This document shows, one piece after another, positions 18,572 to 31,115 of a stretch of 64,000 nucleotides of DNA. The notes below the pieces were generated by a model. That model was not told the DNA's origin and did no database searches. It saw nothing but the letters and a program-made list of their open reading frames with translations. The stretch spans positions 1 through 64,000 of the forward strand of contig JAISCZ010000051.1 in NCBI GenBank assembly GCA_031265205.1, given 5' to 3'. Every line of letters begins with the position of its first letter. Position 1 is the first letter of the stretch. This DNA is from Deltaproteobacteria bacterium. Lineage in GTDB: Bacteria; Desulfobacterota; Desulfarculia; Adiutricales; Adiutricaceae. The position numbers were made by a program, and so were the translations under genes.

Positions 18572-19597
18572 TTATTTTTTGCGGGGATAGATAATCATGT
18601 TGCGGAGGGCCCCGGTCCCCTGGCTGCGGAGGGCCACGCCTTCCACCATCTCCAAGGTCAAGCGCACCAACTGTCGCTCCGTGGCCGTCAGTTGGGGAAT
18701 GCCCTGGGGTTTGAGCGTTTCCGCGGCCCCGTTGGCGAGGACCAAGCTCTTCTGGAGGATTCCTAAATGGCGGCGGGCCCGGTATTCCTCGGAATCCACC
18801 ATCAGGCGCTGCCGGTCTTTGTAGGCCTTGTCCCGGGTCTGGCGGAAAAAGATCTTGTTGACGACGAGTTCCATGGCGTCGAGGCCGACTCCCCGGCGAC
18901 CGATCAGAAGGGCGCTCTCGGCGCTCTTAATATCCAGAATAGCCCTCTCCCCGAGGGTCTTGACGACAACCTCGACCTTAAAGCCCATATGGCCTAAGAT
19001 GTTTAAGAGAATATCCTGGGCGAGCTTTTCGTAAGGGCCGTCGGCGCCGATTTGGACCTTTTCCCCAGGCAGGGGCAAGGTGAGGGGCCGGGGCAGAAAG
19101 ATCCGCTCTTTCGCCAAGGTCAGGCGCTCGAGGGGCGCGAAATCGCCGGCCGCGAAACCCTCCTCGCTCCACTCTTGGAAAAGGGCGGGGATCACGAAGA
19201 CGTGGCTCGCCGGCGCCAGGCCCACCATGATCCCGTTGGCCTCTTTGGCCAAGGCCTCCTGGACCGTGGGCAGAAAACCCGCTTCGCGATCGTCGGACAC
19301 CCGCGGGAGCGTCGTGGGGATGGGCCAGAGGGGGTCCTTGAGGGAGGGGAGGGACAGCGTGGGAAAGGAGTCCGGGTCCCCGCCGTCCGCGAGGGGCGAT
19401 GGCTCTTTGTCGTCGCTCGCTCCGGAACTCTCCGTGTCCACGACGATGCGCGCTTTTTTGCCGCCGAGCCCAAAAAGGCCCTTGCTGCCCGTGGACATAA
19501 TCTGAAAAGAGAGACATTCGGGCGGAACGTTTAAAGCGCGAGCCGCTTTGTTAATGGCTTCCTCGGCGCTTTTTCCTTCAAATTCGACCAGAGGCAT
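18572..19597 (-). CDS. jag: Jag / SpoIIIJ-associated RNA-binding protein
   Basis: 341 residues. Domain order: Jag_N (MPLVEFEGKSAEEAINKAA through KGLFGLGGKKARIVV, residues 1-55), a Pro/Ser-rich linker and variable middle region (60-190), a KH domain (ILLNILGHMGFKVEVVV, then IGRRGVGLDAMELVVNK) and a C-terminal R3H domain (ERQLVRLTLEMVEG to GALRNMIIYP). Jag (KhpB) binds RNA and is almost always beside yidC, with which it may couple mRNA binding to membrane insertion. The ATG at 19597 is preceded by GAGGT at seven bases. It lies 36 bases after yidC in the same operon. The middle region, about 130 residues, is longer than in most relatives. Confidence 0.92.
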   Translation of the reverse strand: MPLVEFEGKSAEEAINKAARALNVPPECLSFQIMSTGSKGLFGLGGKKARIVVDTESSGASDDKEPSPLADGGDPDSFPTLSLPSLKDPLWPIPTTLPRVSDDREAGFLPTVQEALAKEANGIMVGLAPASHVFVIPALFQEWSEEGFAAGDFAPLERLTLAKERIFLPRPLTLPLPGEKVQIGADGPYEKLAQDILLNILGHMGFKVEVVVKTLGERAILDIKSAESALLIGRRGVGLDAMELVVNKIFFRQTRDKAYKDRQRLMVDSEEYRARRHLGILQKSLVLANGAAETLKPQGIPQLTATERQLVRLTLEMVEGVALRSQGTGALRNMIIYPRKK

Positions 19598-19633
19598 GGG
19601 CAGACCTCGAAAGTTGGATTTTCGCCAAAACGC

Positions 19634-21409
19634 CTAACTGGCGCGCGCCGCTTTGGCGCGGGGCGGCGCGGGCGGGCCTCCCGCCCTGTTTATCAGCTTT
19701 TGCTGAAAAATGGAGAGAATATTGTTGACCAGCCAATATAACACGAGACCCGAGGGCATATTCAAAAGGAAGAAGATGAAGACCAGGGGCAAGAGCATCA
19801 TCATCTTGGCTTGGAGGGGGTCGCCCATGGCGGGCGTCATGCGCTGCTGCCAGAGCATGGTCGCGCCCATAATCAGGGTTAGAACGGGTATTCCCGTGGG
19901 AGGGCTCAAGAGGGGAACGGAAACGTCGAAATGGAAGAGGCGGTCCGGGGCGCTCAGATCGTGGATCCAGAGCATAAAGGGGGCCCCCCGGAGTTCCAAG
20001 GCGTAGTCCAGGACCCGGTAAAAGGCGATGAAAAAAGGAATCTGGAGGAGCATGGGCAAACAGCCGCCCATGGGGGAGACTTTTTCGGCCTTATAGAGGG
20101 CCATCATCTCCTTGTTCATTTCCTGGGGGGCGTCTTTGAACTTTTCGCGGATCTTTTGGACCTTCGGGCTGAGCTTCTGCATGTTCTTCATGGACTTGTA
20201 GCTCTTGGCGGTGAGCGGCCACAGAAGAATCTTGATGAGGACGGTGACCAGGATAATGGCCACCCCGTAGTTGCCCACGAAACCGTAGAAGAATCTGAGG
20301 AGCCAGCCCAGGGGCCTTCCCAAAAAGGAAAACCATCCCAAATCCACGCTGCGGACGAGATCGTGCCCCGCCTCCCGCAGAATGTCCATGTCCTTGGGGC
20401 CGTAATAGACGTCAAAGGAATAGCTCCGGGAGGCGCCCGGGGGAAGGTTTAAAGGCCAGAAGACCGAAAGGGCGACCCCTTGGCCCTTAAGCTCCCTTCC
20501 GCGCAGGCGGACCTTGCCGATTTCCTGCCACTCGGCCGTCGCTTCCCCCGCGTCGGGGAAGAGGAAGGCCGAGAGGAAATACTGGTCCATGTACCCCAGG
20601 TAGCCCGCGCGGGTGACGACGGCGAGGGAGGCGAGCTCGCTCTGGGCGTCGTCCACGGTCTCCGAGATGAAGGAGTTGTTGACATAGCCCGTCATCGCGT
20701 TGTAGCGGTTCTGCTGGGCGCCGTAGGGCCAGGAGGAGAGGCCCAAGCCCAGCTGACCCTCGTAGGAGACGGACCCGCCGTTTTCGAGGCGCGCCACCTG
20801 GCCGATGGCGTAGGTCCCGGCCCGGAAGGTTAAGACCTTGACGATGGTCAGGCCCGCCGGGGTGGTGGCGCTAAAGGAAAGGGTCCCGACTCCCCCGGCG
20901 CCGACGTTGACGCTATCCGCGTCCGCGGCGAACCTTAAATCCTTTAAATCCTCAATTTCGTTTTGGTTGTTGTAAAAAAGAAAATTGAGGGGGAATTCGC
21001 CGCTGTCCGCCGGGGGGTTGACGAGTTCCTGGGGCCGCGGGGGATCGTCCGGGGTCGGCCGGTACGCGAGGTAGTTCTTGAGCTCAAAATGAATGAGCCG
21101 CGCCCCGCTCTCGGAAAAGACCGCCCGGTATTCCGGGGTGTCCACGCTGACCATCCGCGGGGGAGCGACGGGGAGGGCCGGGGGCGCCGCTTCGGCGCCC
21201 TCGGGGAGGGAAGGCGCCTGGGCGCCCGTCTCCAAGGGAGCGACCGGGCCTTGGCCCGCGGCGGTTAAAAGGCTCGGGCCGCGCTGTTCCGAGGCGTTTG
21301 TCGCCGCGGTCCGCGCTGGCGGGGACGGGAAAATAAGGGGGTAGATATAGCTTACCGCCATAAAAAATCCCATCATGGCCAGCATGGTGATCACGACGCG
21401 CTTATCCAT
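19634..21409 (-). CDS. yidC: Membrane protein insertase YidC
   Basis: 591 residues, Gram-negative YidC architecture. TM1 (VITMLAMMGFFMAVSYIYPL) at residues 5-24, a Pro/Ala-rich linker, the large periplasmic beta-sandwich domain (about 80-370), then the conserved insertase core with a cytoplasmic hairpin (SPKVQKIREKFKDAPQEMNK) and TM2-TM6 (LLQIPFFIAFYRVLDYALEL, LMLLPLVFIFFLLNMPSGLV). The hydrophilic-groove arginine is expected near the start of TM2. YidC inserts proteins alone or with SecYEG. AAGGA lies nine bases before the ATG at 21409. yidD is upstream, jag downstream. Confidence 0.97.
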   Translation of the reverse strand: MDKRVVITMLAMMGFFMAVSYIYPLIFPSPPARTAATNASEQRGPSLLTAAGQGPVAPLETGAQAPSLPEGAEAAPPALPVAPPRMVSVDTPEYRAVFSESGARLIHFELKNYLAYRPTPDDPPRPQELVNPPADSGEFPLNFLFYNNQNEIEDLKDLRFAADADSVNVGAGGVGTLSFSATTPAGLTIVKVLTFRAGTYAIGQVARLENGGSVSYEGQLGLGLSSWPYGAQQNRYNAMTGYVNNSFISETVDDAQSELASLAVVTRAGYLGYMDQYFLSAFLFPDAGEATAEWQEIGKVRLRGRELKGQGVALSVFWPLNLPPGASRSYSFDVYYGPKDMDILREAGHDLVRSVDLGWFSFLGRPLGWLLRFFYGFVGNYGVAIILVTVLIKILLWPLTAKSYKSMKNMQKLSPKVQKIREKFKDAPQEMNKEMMALYKAEKVSPMGGCLPMLLQIPFFIAFYRVLDYALELRGAPFMLWIHDLSAPDRLFHFDVSVPLLSPPTGIPVLTLIMGATMLWQQRMTPAMGDPLQAKMMMLLPLVFIFFLLNMPSGLVLYWLVNNILSIFQQKLINRAGGPPAPPRAKAARAS

Positions 21410-21466
21410 AAAATTAAATCCTTAGGGGAAGGCCCCAAAGGCCCCGCGGGCGGGCGCGAGGCTTCT

Positions 21467-21778
21467 TTAAGTGGGGGGGCCCGGGGCGGGGGGCTTTCCG
21501 GGGGGAGAGCCCGCGCGCGGCGGGACCGGGTCGGGCCCACCCCGGCAAAAGGGGTGGCACCGCGAAAGGCGGCGAAAGGCGAGATAGGAGCCCCGCCAAA
21601 ACCCGTGGATTCTGAGGGCCTCGAGGGCGTATTGGGAGCACGTCGGGACGAAACGGCAGGTCGGGGGCGTGAGGGGCGAAATAAATCTTTGGTAAAAGCG
21701 GATGAGCGCGACGGCGAGCGAGCGCGGCGCGTTCGCCAGAAGGGCTGGAAATCGGCGGAATCCGGAAAATTTGGCCAC
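21467..21778 (-). CDS. yidD: Membrane protein insertion efficiency factor YidD
   Basis: About 103 residues. The core [56 protein letters not shown] is the full YidD signature, with its conserved cysteines. YidD is an inner-membrane-associated amphipathic protein that assists YidC. I chose GTG at 21778 because AAAGGGA lies seven bases before it; a TTG at 21832 would add 18 poorly conserved residues. The C-terminal tail after CRGG is Pro/Gly-rich. It sits between rnpA and yidC as in most bacteria. Confidence 0.9.
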   Translation of the reverse strand: MAKFSGFRRFPALLANAPRSLAVALIRFYQRFISPLTPPTCRFVPTCSQYALEALRIHGFWRGSYLAFRRLSRCHPFCRGGPDPVPPRAGSPPGKPPAPGPPT

Positions 21779-21871
21779 GCGCGCGTCCCTTTGTCGCCCG
21801 CCCCTTCCCGCGCCTTTTGGCTCTTGGGCCAAAGGCCCGTCGCGGCGAGCGGAAGCCGCGGCCCAATTAGG

Positions 21872-22387
21872 TTAGGGGCGAGGGGGGAGAGACTCCCCTC
21901 GGGCCGCTTTTTCTTTTTCCGTCTGCCGTTTCAGCTTCAGCTTCCCGTCTTTGATTTTCCGGTTGACCGCCCTGGCCGTGGGCAAAAGATCGGCGCGGAA
22001 TCCGAGGCCGTGGGCGTGACGCAGAAAGCCGAAAAAACTCCTCTCTTCCGGGCCCTCCGCGAGGCTCAGGAGGGTGCGGCGGCGCTTCTCCCAGCCGATG
22101 TCGCGGTGGGCGATAAAAATGACGTCCAAACCCTGGGGCCAAAAAGGCGAGCGGAGGCGGAAATATTCCCGGGCCTCCCTTTTGAGGCGGTTTCTTTCCA
22201 CCGCGTCGCCGGTTTTTTTGGTGGCCGTGATTCCCAGGCGGTTGCGCGCTAAACCGTTATAGACGGCGAGGGCCGTAAAGTTGCCGAAATCCCTGCGGGA
22301 CACGCGCGCGTATTTTAAGCGCGCGAAGAGCCATCTTTTGCGGAGGCGGCTGTCTTTGGGGTAAAAAAACCTTCGCTTTGTCGCCAA
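21872..22387 (-). CDS. rnpA: Ribonuclease P protein component
   Basis: 171 residues, longer than the usual 110-130. The diagnostic RNR motif is intact (RLGITATKKTGDAVERNRLK then REAREYFR), preceded by KDSRLRKRW and followed by DVIFIAHRDIGW. The protein binds the RNase P RNA and helps recognise pre-tRNA leaders. The start appears to be TTG at 22387 without a strong ribosome site. The C-terminal 40 residues (from RADLLPTARAV, ending in a basic KLKLKRQTEKEK tail) are a lineage-specific extension. It lies 47 bases after rpmH. Confidence 0.93.
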   Translation of the reverse strand: MATKRRFFYPKDSRLRKRWLFARLKYARVSRRDFGNFTALAVYNGLARNRLGITATKKTGDAVERNRLKREAREYFRLRSPFWPQGLDVIFIAHRDIGWEKRRRTLLSLAEGPEERSFFGFLRHAHGLGFRADLLPTARAVNRKIKDGKLKLKRQTEKEKAARGESLPPRP

Positions 22388-22434
22388 GTTAAAATCTCGC
22401 GCGCGACCGGGGCGCCGGCCCTCGGGAAGGGGCG

Positions 22435-22569
22435 TTACACGCCCAGGCGCTTACGGCCTTTGGCCCGGCGGGCGCGGATGACCGCCCGACCGGCCCGGGT
22501 CCGCATGCGGACCAAAAAGCCGTGGGTCCTTTTGCGCCGTAAGTTATGGGGCTGAAAAGTCATTTTCAT
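22435..22569 (-). CDS. rpmH: 50S ribosomal protein L34
   Basis: 44 residues. It begins [18 protein letters not shown] and continues [11 protein letters not shown] and [11 protein letters not shown], matching L34 over its entire length. It is a basic structural protein of the large ribosomal subunit. The first ATG (22569) is used because the family starts MKxTFQP; no strong Shine-Dalgarno sequence precedes it. It is the first gene of the rpmH-rnpA-yidD-yidC-jag operon. A promoter lies at 22790-22818 and a terminator-like hairpin sits between promoter and gene. Confidence 0.97.
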   Translation of the reverse strand: MKMTFQPHNLRRKRTHGFLVRMRTRAGRAVIRARRAKGRKRLGV

Positions 22570-22662
22570 AGTGGTCAATTAGCCAAAAGCCCGAAAGGAA
22601 AAAAACCTTAAAGGCCTTTCCCCTCAAAGGGGAGCGGCTATCCTCCTTGCCAGTCTGCCGTT

Positions 22663-22697
22663 AAAAAAAAGCCCTGAGGCGAAAAGGGCTTTTTTCC
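22663..22697 (-). terminator. Intrinsic terminator / possible attenuator in the rpmH leader
   Basis: On the minus strand AAGCCCT, eight bases, AGGGCTT, then a run of eight T in total. With its A-run on the other side it is symmetrical. It lies downstream of the rpmH promoter at 22790-22818 and about 95 bases before the rpmH ATG. Transcripts starting there must read through it or end as an RNA of about 120 bases. It could also serve as the terminator of dksA. Confidence 0.75.
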
Positions 22698-22789
22698 GAA
22701 AAATAAAGAGCGCGCGCGCTCCTTGGGGCGCCGAGGCGTATCGCTCGGCGGGGGCCGGGCCTCTTGGGGCCCAAAGACCTAAGCTAACG

Positions 22790-22818
22790 ATAATAGAGGG
22801 CGGGGCTTTTTTTGTCAA
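22790..22818 (-). promoter_or_regulatory. Sigma-70 promoter of the rpmH operon
   Basis: On the minus strand a perfect TTGACA (22813-22818), exactly 17 bases, then TATTAT (22790-22795). This is the best sigma-70 match I found in the window. The predicted start is near 22783, giving a leader of about 210 bases for rpmH. Confidence 0.75.
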
Positions 22819-22829
22819 ACCCGCGACGG

Positions 22830-22851
22830 GGCCCAGGGTCTCGCCTGGGCC
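22830..22851 (-). terminator. Hairpin after dksA
   Basis: GGCCCAGG, six bases, CCTGGGCC: a perfect eight-bp GC stem about 30 bases beyond the dksA stop. It has no T-run, so it may act only as a 3'-end or Rho-assisted signal. Confidence 0.35.
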
Positions 22852-22882
22852 GCGAGGGGGCTTGTTCCCCGGGACGGGCTTT

Positions 22883-23245
22883 TTAGTTGCCCCGCAGTTT
22901 TTCCATGTCCTCTTGGGCGTTCTTGCAGCGGATGCAGAGGGTGGAGACGGGGCGGGCCTCCAGGCGGGCCTGGCTGATTTCCTCGCCGCAGCTCTCGCAG
23001 ATTCCGAAGGACCCGTTGTTGACGCGCTCCAAGGCGCCGTCGATCTTGTTTAAAAGGTGCCTCTCCCGCTCGCGGAGCCTCAGGTTGAAGCTGCGGTCCG
23101 TTTCCAGGGAGGCCCGGTCCGTGGGGTCGGGAAAATTTTCCGCGGGGGCGAGCATGTCGTTGACCGTGTTGGCGGCGTTATTCATTATTTCCTGTTTCTG
23201 TTCCAGGAGGAGATTTCGATATTTGTCCAGTAAAGCGCTGTCCAT
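22883..23245 (-). CDS. dksA: RNA polymerase-binding transcription factor DksA
   Basis: 120 residues. An N-terminal helical region leads to the coiled-coil tip with two aspartates (FPDPTDRAS, D40 and D43), the position used by DksA at the polymerase secondary channel. A C4 zinc finger follows: Cys83 and Cys86 in CESCGEE, Cys104 and Cys107 in CIRCKNA. DksA with ppGpp tunes rRNA and amino-acid promoters. The two tip aspartates favour true DksA over shorter TraR-type proteins. It is slightly shorter than the E. coli protein (151) at the N-terminus. AGGGA lies seven bases before the ATG at 23245. Confidence 0.92.
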   Translation of the reverse strand: MDSALLDKYRNLLLEQKQEIMNNAANTVNDMLAPAENFPDPTDRASLETDRSFNLRLRERERHLLNKIDGALERVNNGSFGICESCGEEISQARLEARPVSTLCIRCKNAQEDMEKLRGN

Positions 23246-23329
23246 GGAAAAATCCCTAAAGAAGAAATTAATATTTCCCCTCCGCGCGGGGGGAAGAAAG
23301 AAAGAAAAAAGGAACTATACTAACAAAAC

Positions 23330-23391
23330 GCGAAAAAGAAAAGGCCCGAACGCGAAAAAGAAAAGGCCCGAAGGCGAAAAAGAAAAGGCCC
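23330..23391. repeat. 22-bp tandem repeat upstream of dksA
   Basis: GCGAAAAAGAAAAGGCCCGA followed by AC or AG occurs twice in full (23330-23351 and 23352-23373), then 18 bases of a third unit. It lies in the dksA leader or promoter region and is non-coding. Confidence 0.85.
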
Positions 23392-23754
23392 TCGCCCGCG
23401 GCGGGGCGCGGCGGGGCGAAAGGCGCCGCCCGGCGCGGGGACGCGCGGGAAAAGGGGAAAGGCGTGGGCGAAATAACTCTTTATTTTAGCCGCGCGGGCG
23501 GGGATATTCAATAAGCCCGAAGGGGAGGGGAAAGGGAGAGCGGGGCCTTTAAGGGAGGGCGGCGGGGCCCTGGGGGAGGCGCGCCTGGGGCGCGAAAGGG
23601 GAAAAATCCCCGTTTCCGTGGTATAAGCTTTCTTTTTCCCCCGTTTTTGTGCCCAAACGCCACTAGCGCGGACGCGCCCCCGGGGGTCCGGAAAAAGGCC
23701 TAAACTCTCCGGGAGTCTCGATAAAACGCGCGTCCCGCGCCCCCCTGGGGCCGC

Positions 23755-23770
23755 GGGCGCGCTTGTTGCA
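23755..23770 (+). promoter_or_regulatory. Sigma-54-type promoter for glnN
   Basis: GGGCGCGCTTGTTGCA matches the -24/-12 consensus (TGGCACG, four bases, TTGCA) with GG and GC separated by the required ten bases. The predicted start is near 23781, about 205 bases before the glnN ATG. Sigma-54 control is usual for glutamine synthetase genes and would tie expression to nitrogen supply through an NtrC-type activator, which is not in the window. Confidence 0.5.
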
Positions 23771-23985
23771 TAGGAAAGCGCGAATGAGCGGACGGAGATT
23801 TTCTTTCGCCGGCGAAGGAATGAGCCTCGCTCCCCTTCCCGGGCCTTCCGCCTTTTGGGTCACGCTTTTTCCGAAGAATTCCCCCTTAAGGGGATTTTTA
23901 AGGAAAGGCGCTCAATCCCCCCATCCCCCGTCGGCCCTCTTTAGGGGCCTTGCGCGCGCCAATTTCTCTCCACAAAGGAGCGACC

Positions 23986-26172
23986 ATGACCAAAAGTAAT
24001 CCCCGCGCCGCCGTCAAGGCGCTAAGCGCCCAGGCGCCCAACGGTTATCCCACCTCGGAAAGCTTGCCCCCCGCCGAGCTTTTCGGGCGGGACATCTTCA
24101 GCCTCAAGATTATGCGCGAGCGGCTGCCTAAAAGCGTTTACGAGCGTTTGCTCTCCACCATCGAGGACGACTCCCCCATTAGCCCCGCGGACGCCGACGT
24201 GATCGCGAGCGCCATGAAAGACTGGGCCATCGAGCGGGGCGCCACCCATTTCACCCACTGGTTTCAGCCCTTGACCGGGGTCACGGCGGAGAAGCACGAC
24301 GCTTTTTTAACCCCCACCCCCAACGGCGAGATTATCAACGAGTTTTCCGGCAAACTCCTCATCAAGGGCGAGCCGGACGCCTCCTCCTTTCCCTCCGGCG
24401 GCATTCGCTCCACCTTCGAGGCGCGGGGCTACACCGCCTGGGATCCCACTTCCCCGGCCTTCCTCCTCAAGAACGCGGGGCGCCACACCCTCTACGTGCC
24501 CTCTATCTTCATCTCCCACACGGGGGAAGCCCTGGACGTGAAGACCCCCCTTCTGCGCTCCCAGGAGGCCGTCTCCCGGCAAGCTTTAAGGATCCTGCGC
24601 TTCTTCGGGGACGACACGGCCACCCGCGCGCTGGCCATGGTGGGTCCCGAGCAGGAGTACTTTCTGGTGGACCGGCGCTTCTACGGGCTGCGGCCCGACC
24701 TCGTGATGGCCGGGCGCACGGTCTTCGGGGCCCCGGCGGCCAAGGGCCAGGAGCTCGAGGACCACTATTTCGGGGCCATCAGCCCCCGCAACCTCGCTTT
24801 CATGGCCGAGGTGGAAAATAGGCTCTGGGCCCTGGGCGTGCCCGCCCGCACCCGCCACAACGAAGTCGCCCCGGCCCAGTTCGAGCTCGCGCCCCTCTAC
24901 GAGCGGGTCAACCTGGCCGTGGACCATAACATGCTCGTCCTCAAGATCCTCCGGGACACCGCCTCGGAGTTCGGGCTCGCCTGCCTTCTCCACGAAAAGC
25001 CCTTCGCCGGCGTCAACGGCTCGGGGAAGCATAACAACTGGTCCCTCTGCGACAGCAACGGCCGCAACCTCATCGACCCCGGGCCCACCCCCTGGAACAA
25101 CGGCCAGTTCATGGTCTTTCTGGCGGCGGTTTTACGGGCGGTGCATATCTACGCCATCCCCTTGCGCGTCGGCGTCACCGGGGCCGGCAACGATCACCGC
25201 CTGGGCGCCAACGAGGCCCCCCCGGCGATCCTGTCGGTCTTTTTGGGCGAGCAGCTCACCGACGTCATCAAGGCCTACTCCACTGGCCAAGACGACGCCG
25301 AGAGCTGGCGCGTGGCTTCCATGGCCCCGGGCGTGTCGGCCCTGGCCCCCCTGGCCCGCGACATTACGGACCGCAACCGCACGAGCCCCTTCGCCTTCAC
25401 GGGCAACAAGTTCGAGTTTCGGGCCGTGGGCTCTTCCCAGTCCATCGCCCCGGCCAACATCGCCTTGAACGCGGCCGTGGCCTGCGCCCTGGAAGATATC
25501 GCCGCGGAACTGGAAAAAGCGGCGGCCGGGGGCCTTTCCCCCGCGGAAGCGGCGCGCGCCACGCTCCCCAAGTTTTTTGAAAAACATCTCCCCGTGGTCT
25601 TCAACGGCAACAACTACGACCCCGAGTGGGAAAAGGAAGCGGCGGAACGGGGCCTCTTGAACCTCAAGGACAGCGTCTCCGCCATCGCGCGCTACTCCGA
25701 CCCCGAGGTCAAGGACGTTTTTTCGCGGCACGGGGTTTTAACCGAGCGCGAGCTCTTGGCCCGCCAGGAAGTTCTCCTGGAAAACTACGTGAAGACCTGC
25801 ATGGTGGAGGTCAAGCTCGTCCGGAACCTGGGGCGCTCCGCCATCCTCCCGGTGGCCTTCGACTCCTTAAAGAAGGCCGCGGAGCTGGCCCTCGTCGCGC
25901 GCGAGCTCGGCTCCAATCTCGACGGCGCCCCGGCGCGCCAATACGGGATTTTAAAAGATCTGACGGAGGCCCTCTTCCGGGATCTGGGCGAGCTGGACCG
26001 CGAGAGCGAGAAAGTGGAGGCCATCGAGGAGTCCCTCGCCAAGGCCGAGGCGGTCCGCGACGTCCTGCTCCCGCTGACGCTGAAGGTCCGCGCCTCCGTC
26101 GACGCCTTGGAGACCGTCGTCGACGACAACCTTTGGCCTCTCCCCAAGTATAGCGAACTGCTCTGGCGATGA
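23986..26172 (+). CDS. glnN: Glutamine synthetase type III
   Basis: 728 residues, matching the GSIII class (about 700-730) rather than GSI (about 470). It makes glutamine from glutamate, ammonia and ATP. Visible blocks: the N-terminal ELFGRDIFSLKIMRERLPK, THFTHWFQPLTG-TAEKHDAF, FPSGGIRSTFEARGYTAWD, MVGPEQEYFLVD (metal-binding Glu), HEKPFAGVNGSGKHNNWS, GAGNDHRLGANEAPPAI, and ARDITDRNRTSPFAFTGNKF-EFR. The C-terminal half includes the GSIII-specific helical domain. No adenylylation site is expected in this class. AAAGGAG five bases before the ATG at 23986 sets the start. Its neighbour gltBD completes GS-GOGAT ammonia assimilation. A sigma-54-like promoter lies upstream. Confidence 0.97.
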   Translation: MTKSNPRAAVKALSAQAPNGYPTSESLPPAELFGRDIFSLKIMRERLPKSVYERLLSTIEDDSPISPADADVIASAMKDWAIERGATHFTHWFQPLTGVTAEKHDAFLTPTPNGEIINEFSGKLLIKGEPDASSFPSGGIRSTFEARGYTAWDPTSPAFLLKNAGRHTLYVPSIFISHTGEALDVKTPLLRSQEAVSRQALRILRFFGDDTATRALAMVGPEQEYFLVDRRFYGLRPDLVMAGRTVFGAPAAKGQELEDHYFGAISPRNLAFMAEVENRLWALGVPARTRHNEVAPAQFELAPLYERVNLAVDHNMLVLKILRDTASEFGLACLLHEKPFAGVNGSGKHNNWSLCDSNGRNLIDPGPTPWNNGQFMVFLAAVLRAVHIYAIPLRVGVTGAGNDHRLGANEAPPAILSVFLGEQLTDVIKAYSTGQDDAESWRVASMAPGVSALAPLARDITDRNRTSPFAFTGNKFEFRAVGSSQSIAPANIALNAAVACALEDIAAELEKAAAGGLSPAEAARATLPKFFEKHLPVVFNGNNYDPEWEKEAAERGLLNLKDSVSAIARYSDPEVKDVFSRHGVLTERELLARQEVLLENYVKTCMVEVKLVRNLGRSAILPVAFDSLKKAAELALVARELGSNLDGAPARQYGILKDLTEALFRDLGELDRESEKVEAIEESLAKAEAVRDVLLPLTLKVRASVDALETVVDDNLWPLPKYSELLWR

Positions 26173-26230
26173 CCGCGGGCCTGTGCTATAGTCCCCCTCA
26201 GCCACTCCCTTAATTAACCTTATCGGAACG

Positions 26231-26290
26231 AAGCGGCCGGCCGGCGCCCCTCCGGGAGATCTTTCCCCCTTGGGCGCCCGTCGGCCGCTT
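26231..26290 (+). terminator. Long stem-loop between glnN and gltB
   Basis: The arms 26231-26249 and 26272-26290 pair at 17 of 19 positions (outer AAGCGGCCG with CGGCCGCTT, inner GGCGCCC with GGGCGCC), closing a loop of about 22 bases and followed by TGTTG. It could terminate glnN or be a leader structure for gltB. Without a proper T-run I cannot decide. Confidence 0.5.
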
Positions 26291-26398
26291 TGTTGACCGG
26301 AGGCCACGCGGGAGGTGGCTCGCGGCTCTCGCGGCCGTCCTCCCTCCGGCTAGAGGCGAGGGCGCTTTTCGCTTTTCCTTTTGGCGAGTTTTTTTTCT

Positions 26399-31033
<4,635 letters not shown>

Positions 31034-31115
31034 AGCTCCCCACGCGCCTTTCCCCCTTTGGCGTGGGTGGCCGCCAAACCCCCCTTCCCCAGCGGGCCCC
31101 CCCGGAATATTTCTT

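Larger units (their letters stand above)
23246..23985. other. Intergenic region between dksA and glnN
   Basis: About 740 bases of divergent spacer. It holds a 22-bp tandem repeat (23330-23391), a weak TATAGT-type -10 for dksA near 23316, and the sigma-54-like promoter at 23755-23770. No gene is supported. Confidence 0.55.
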
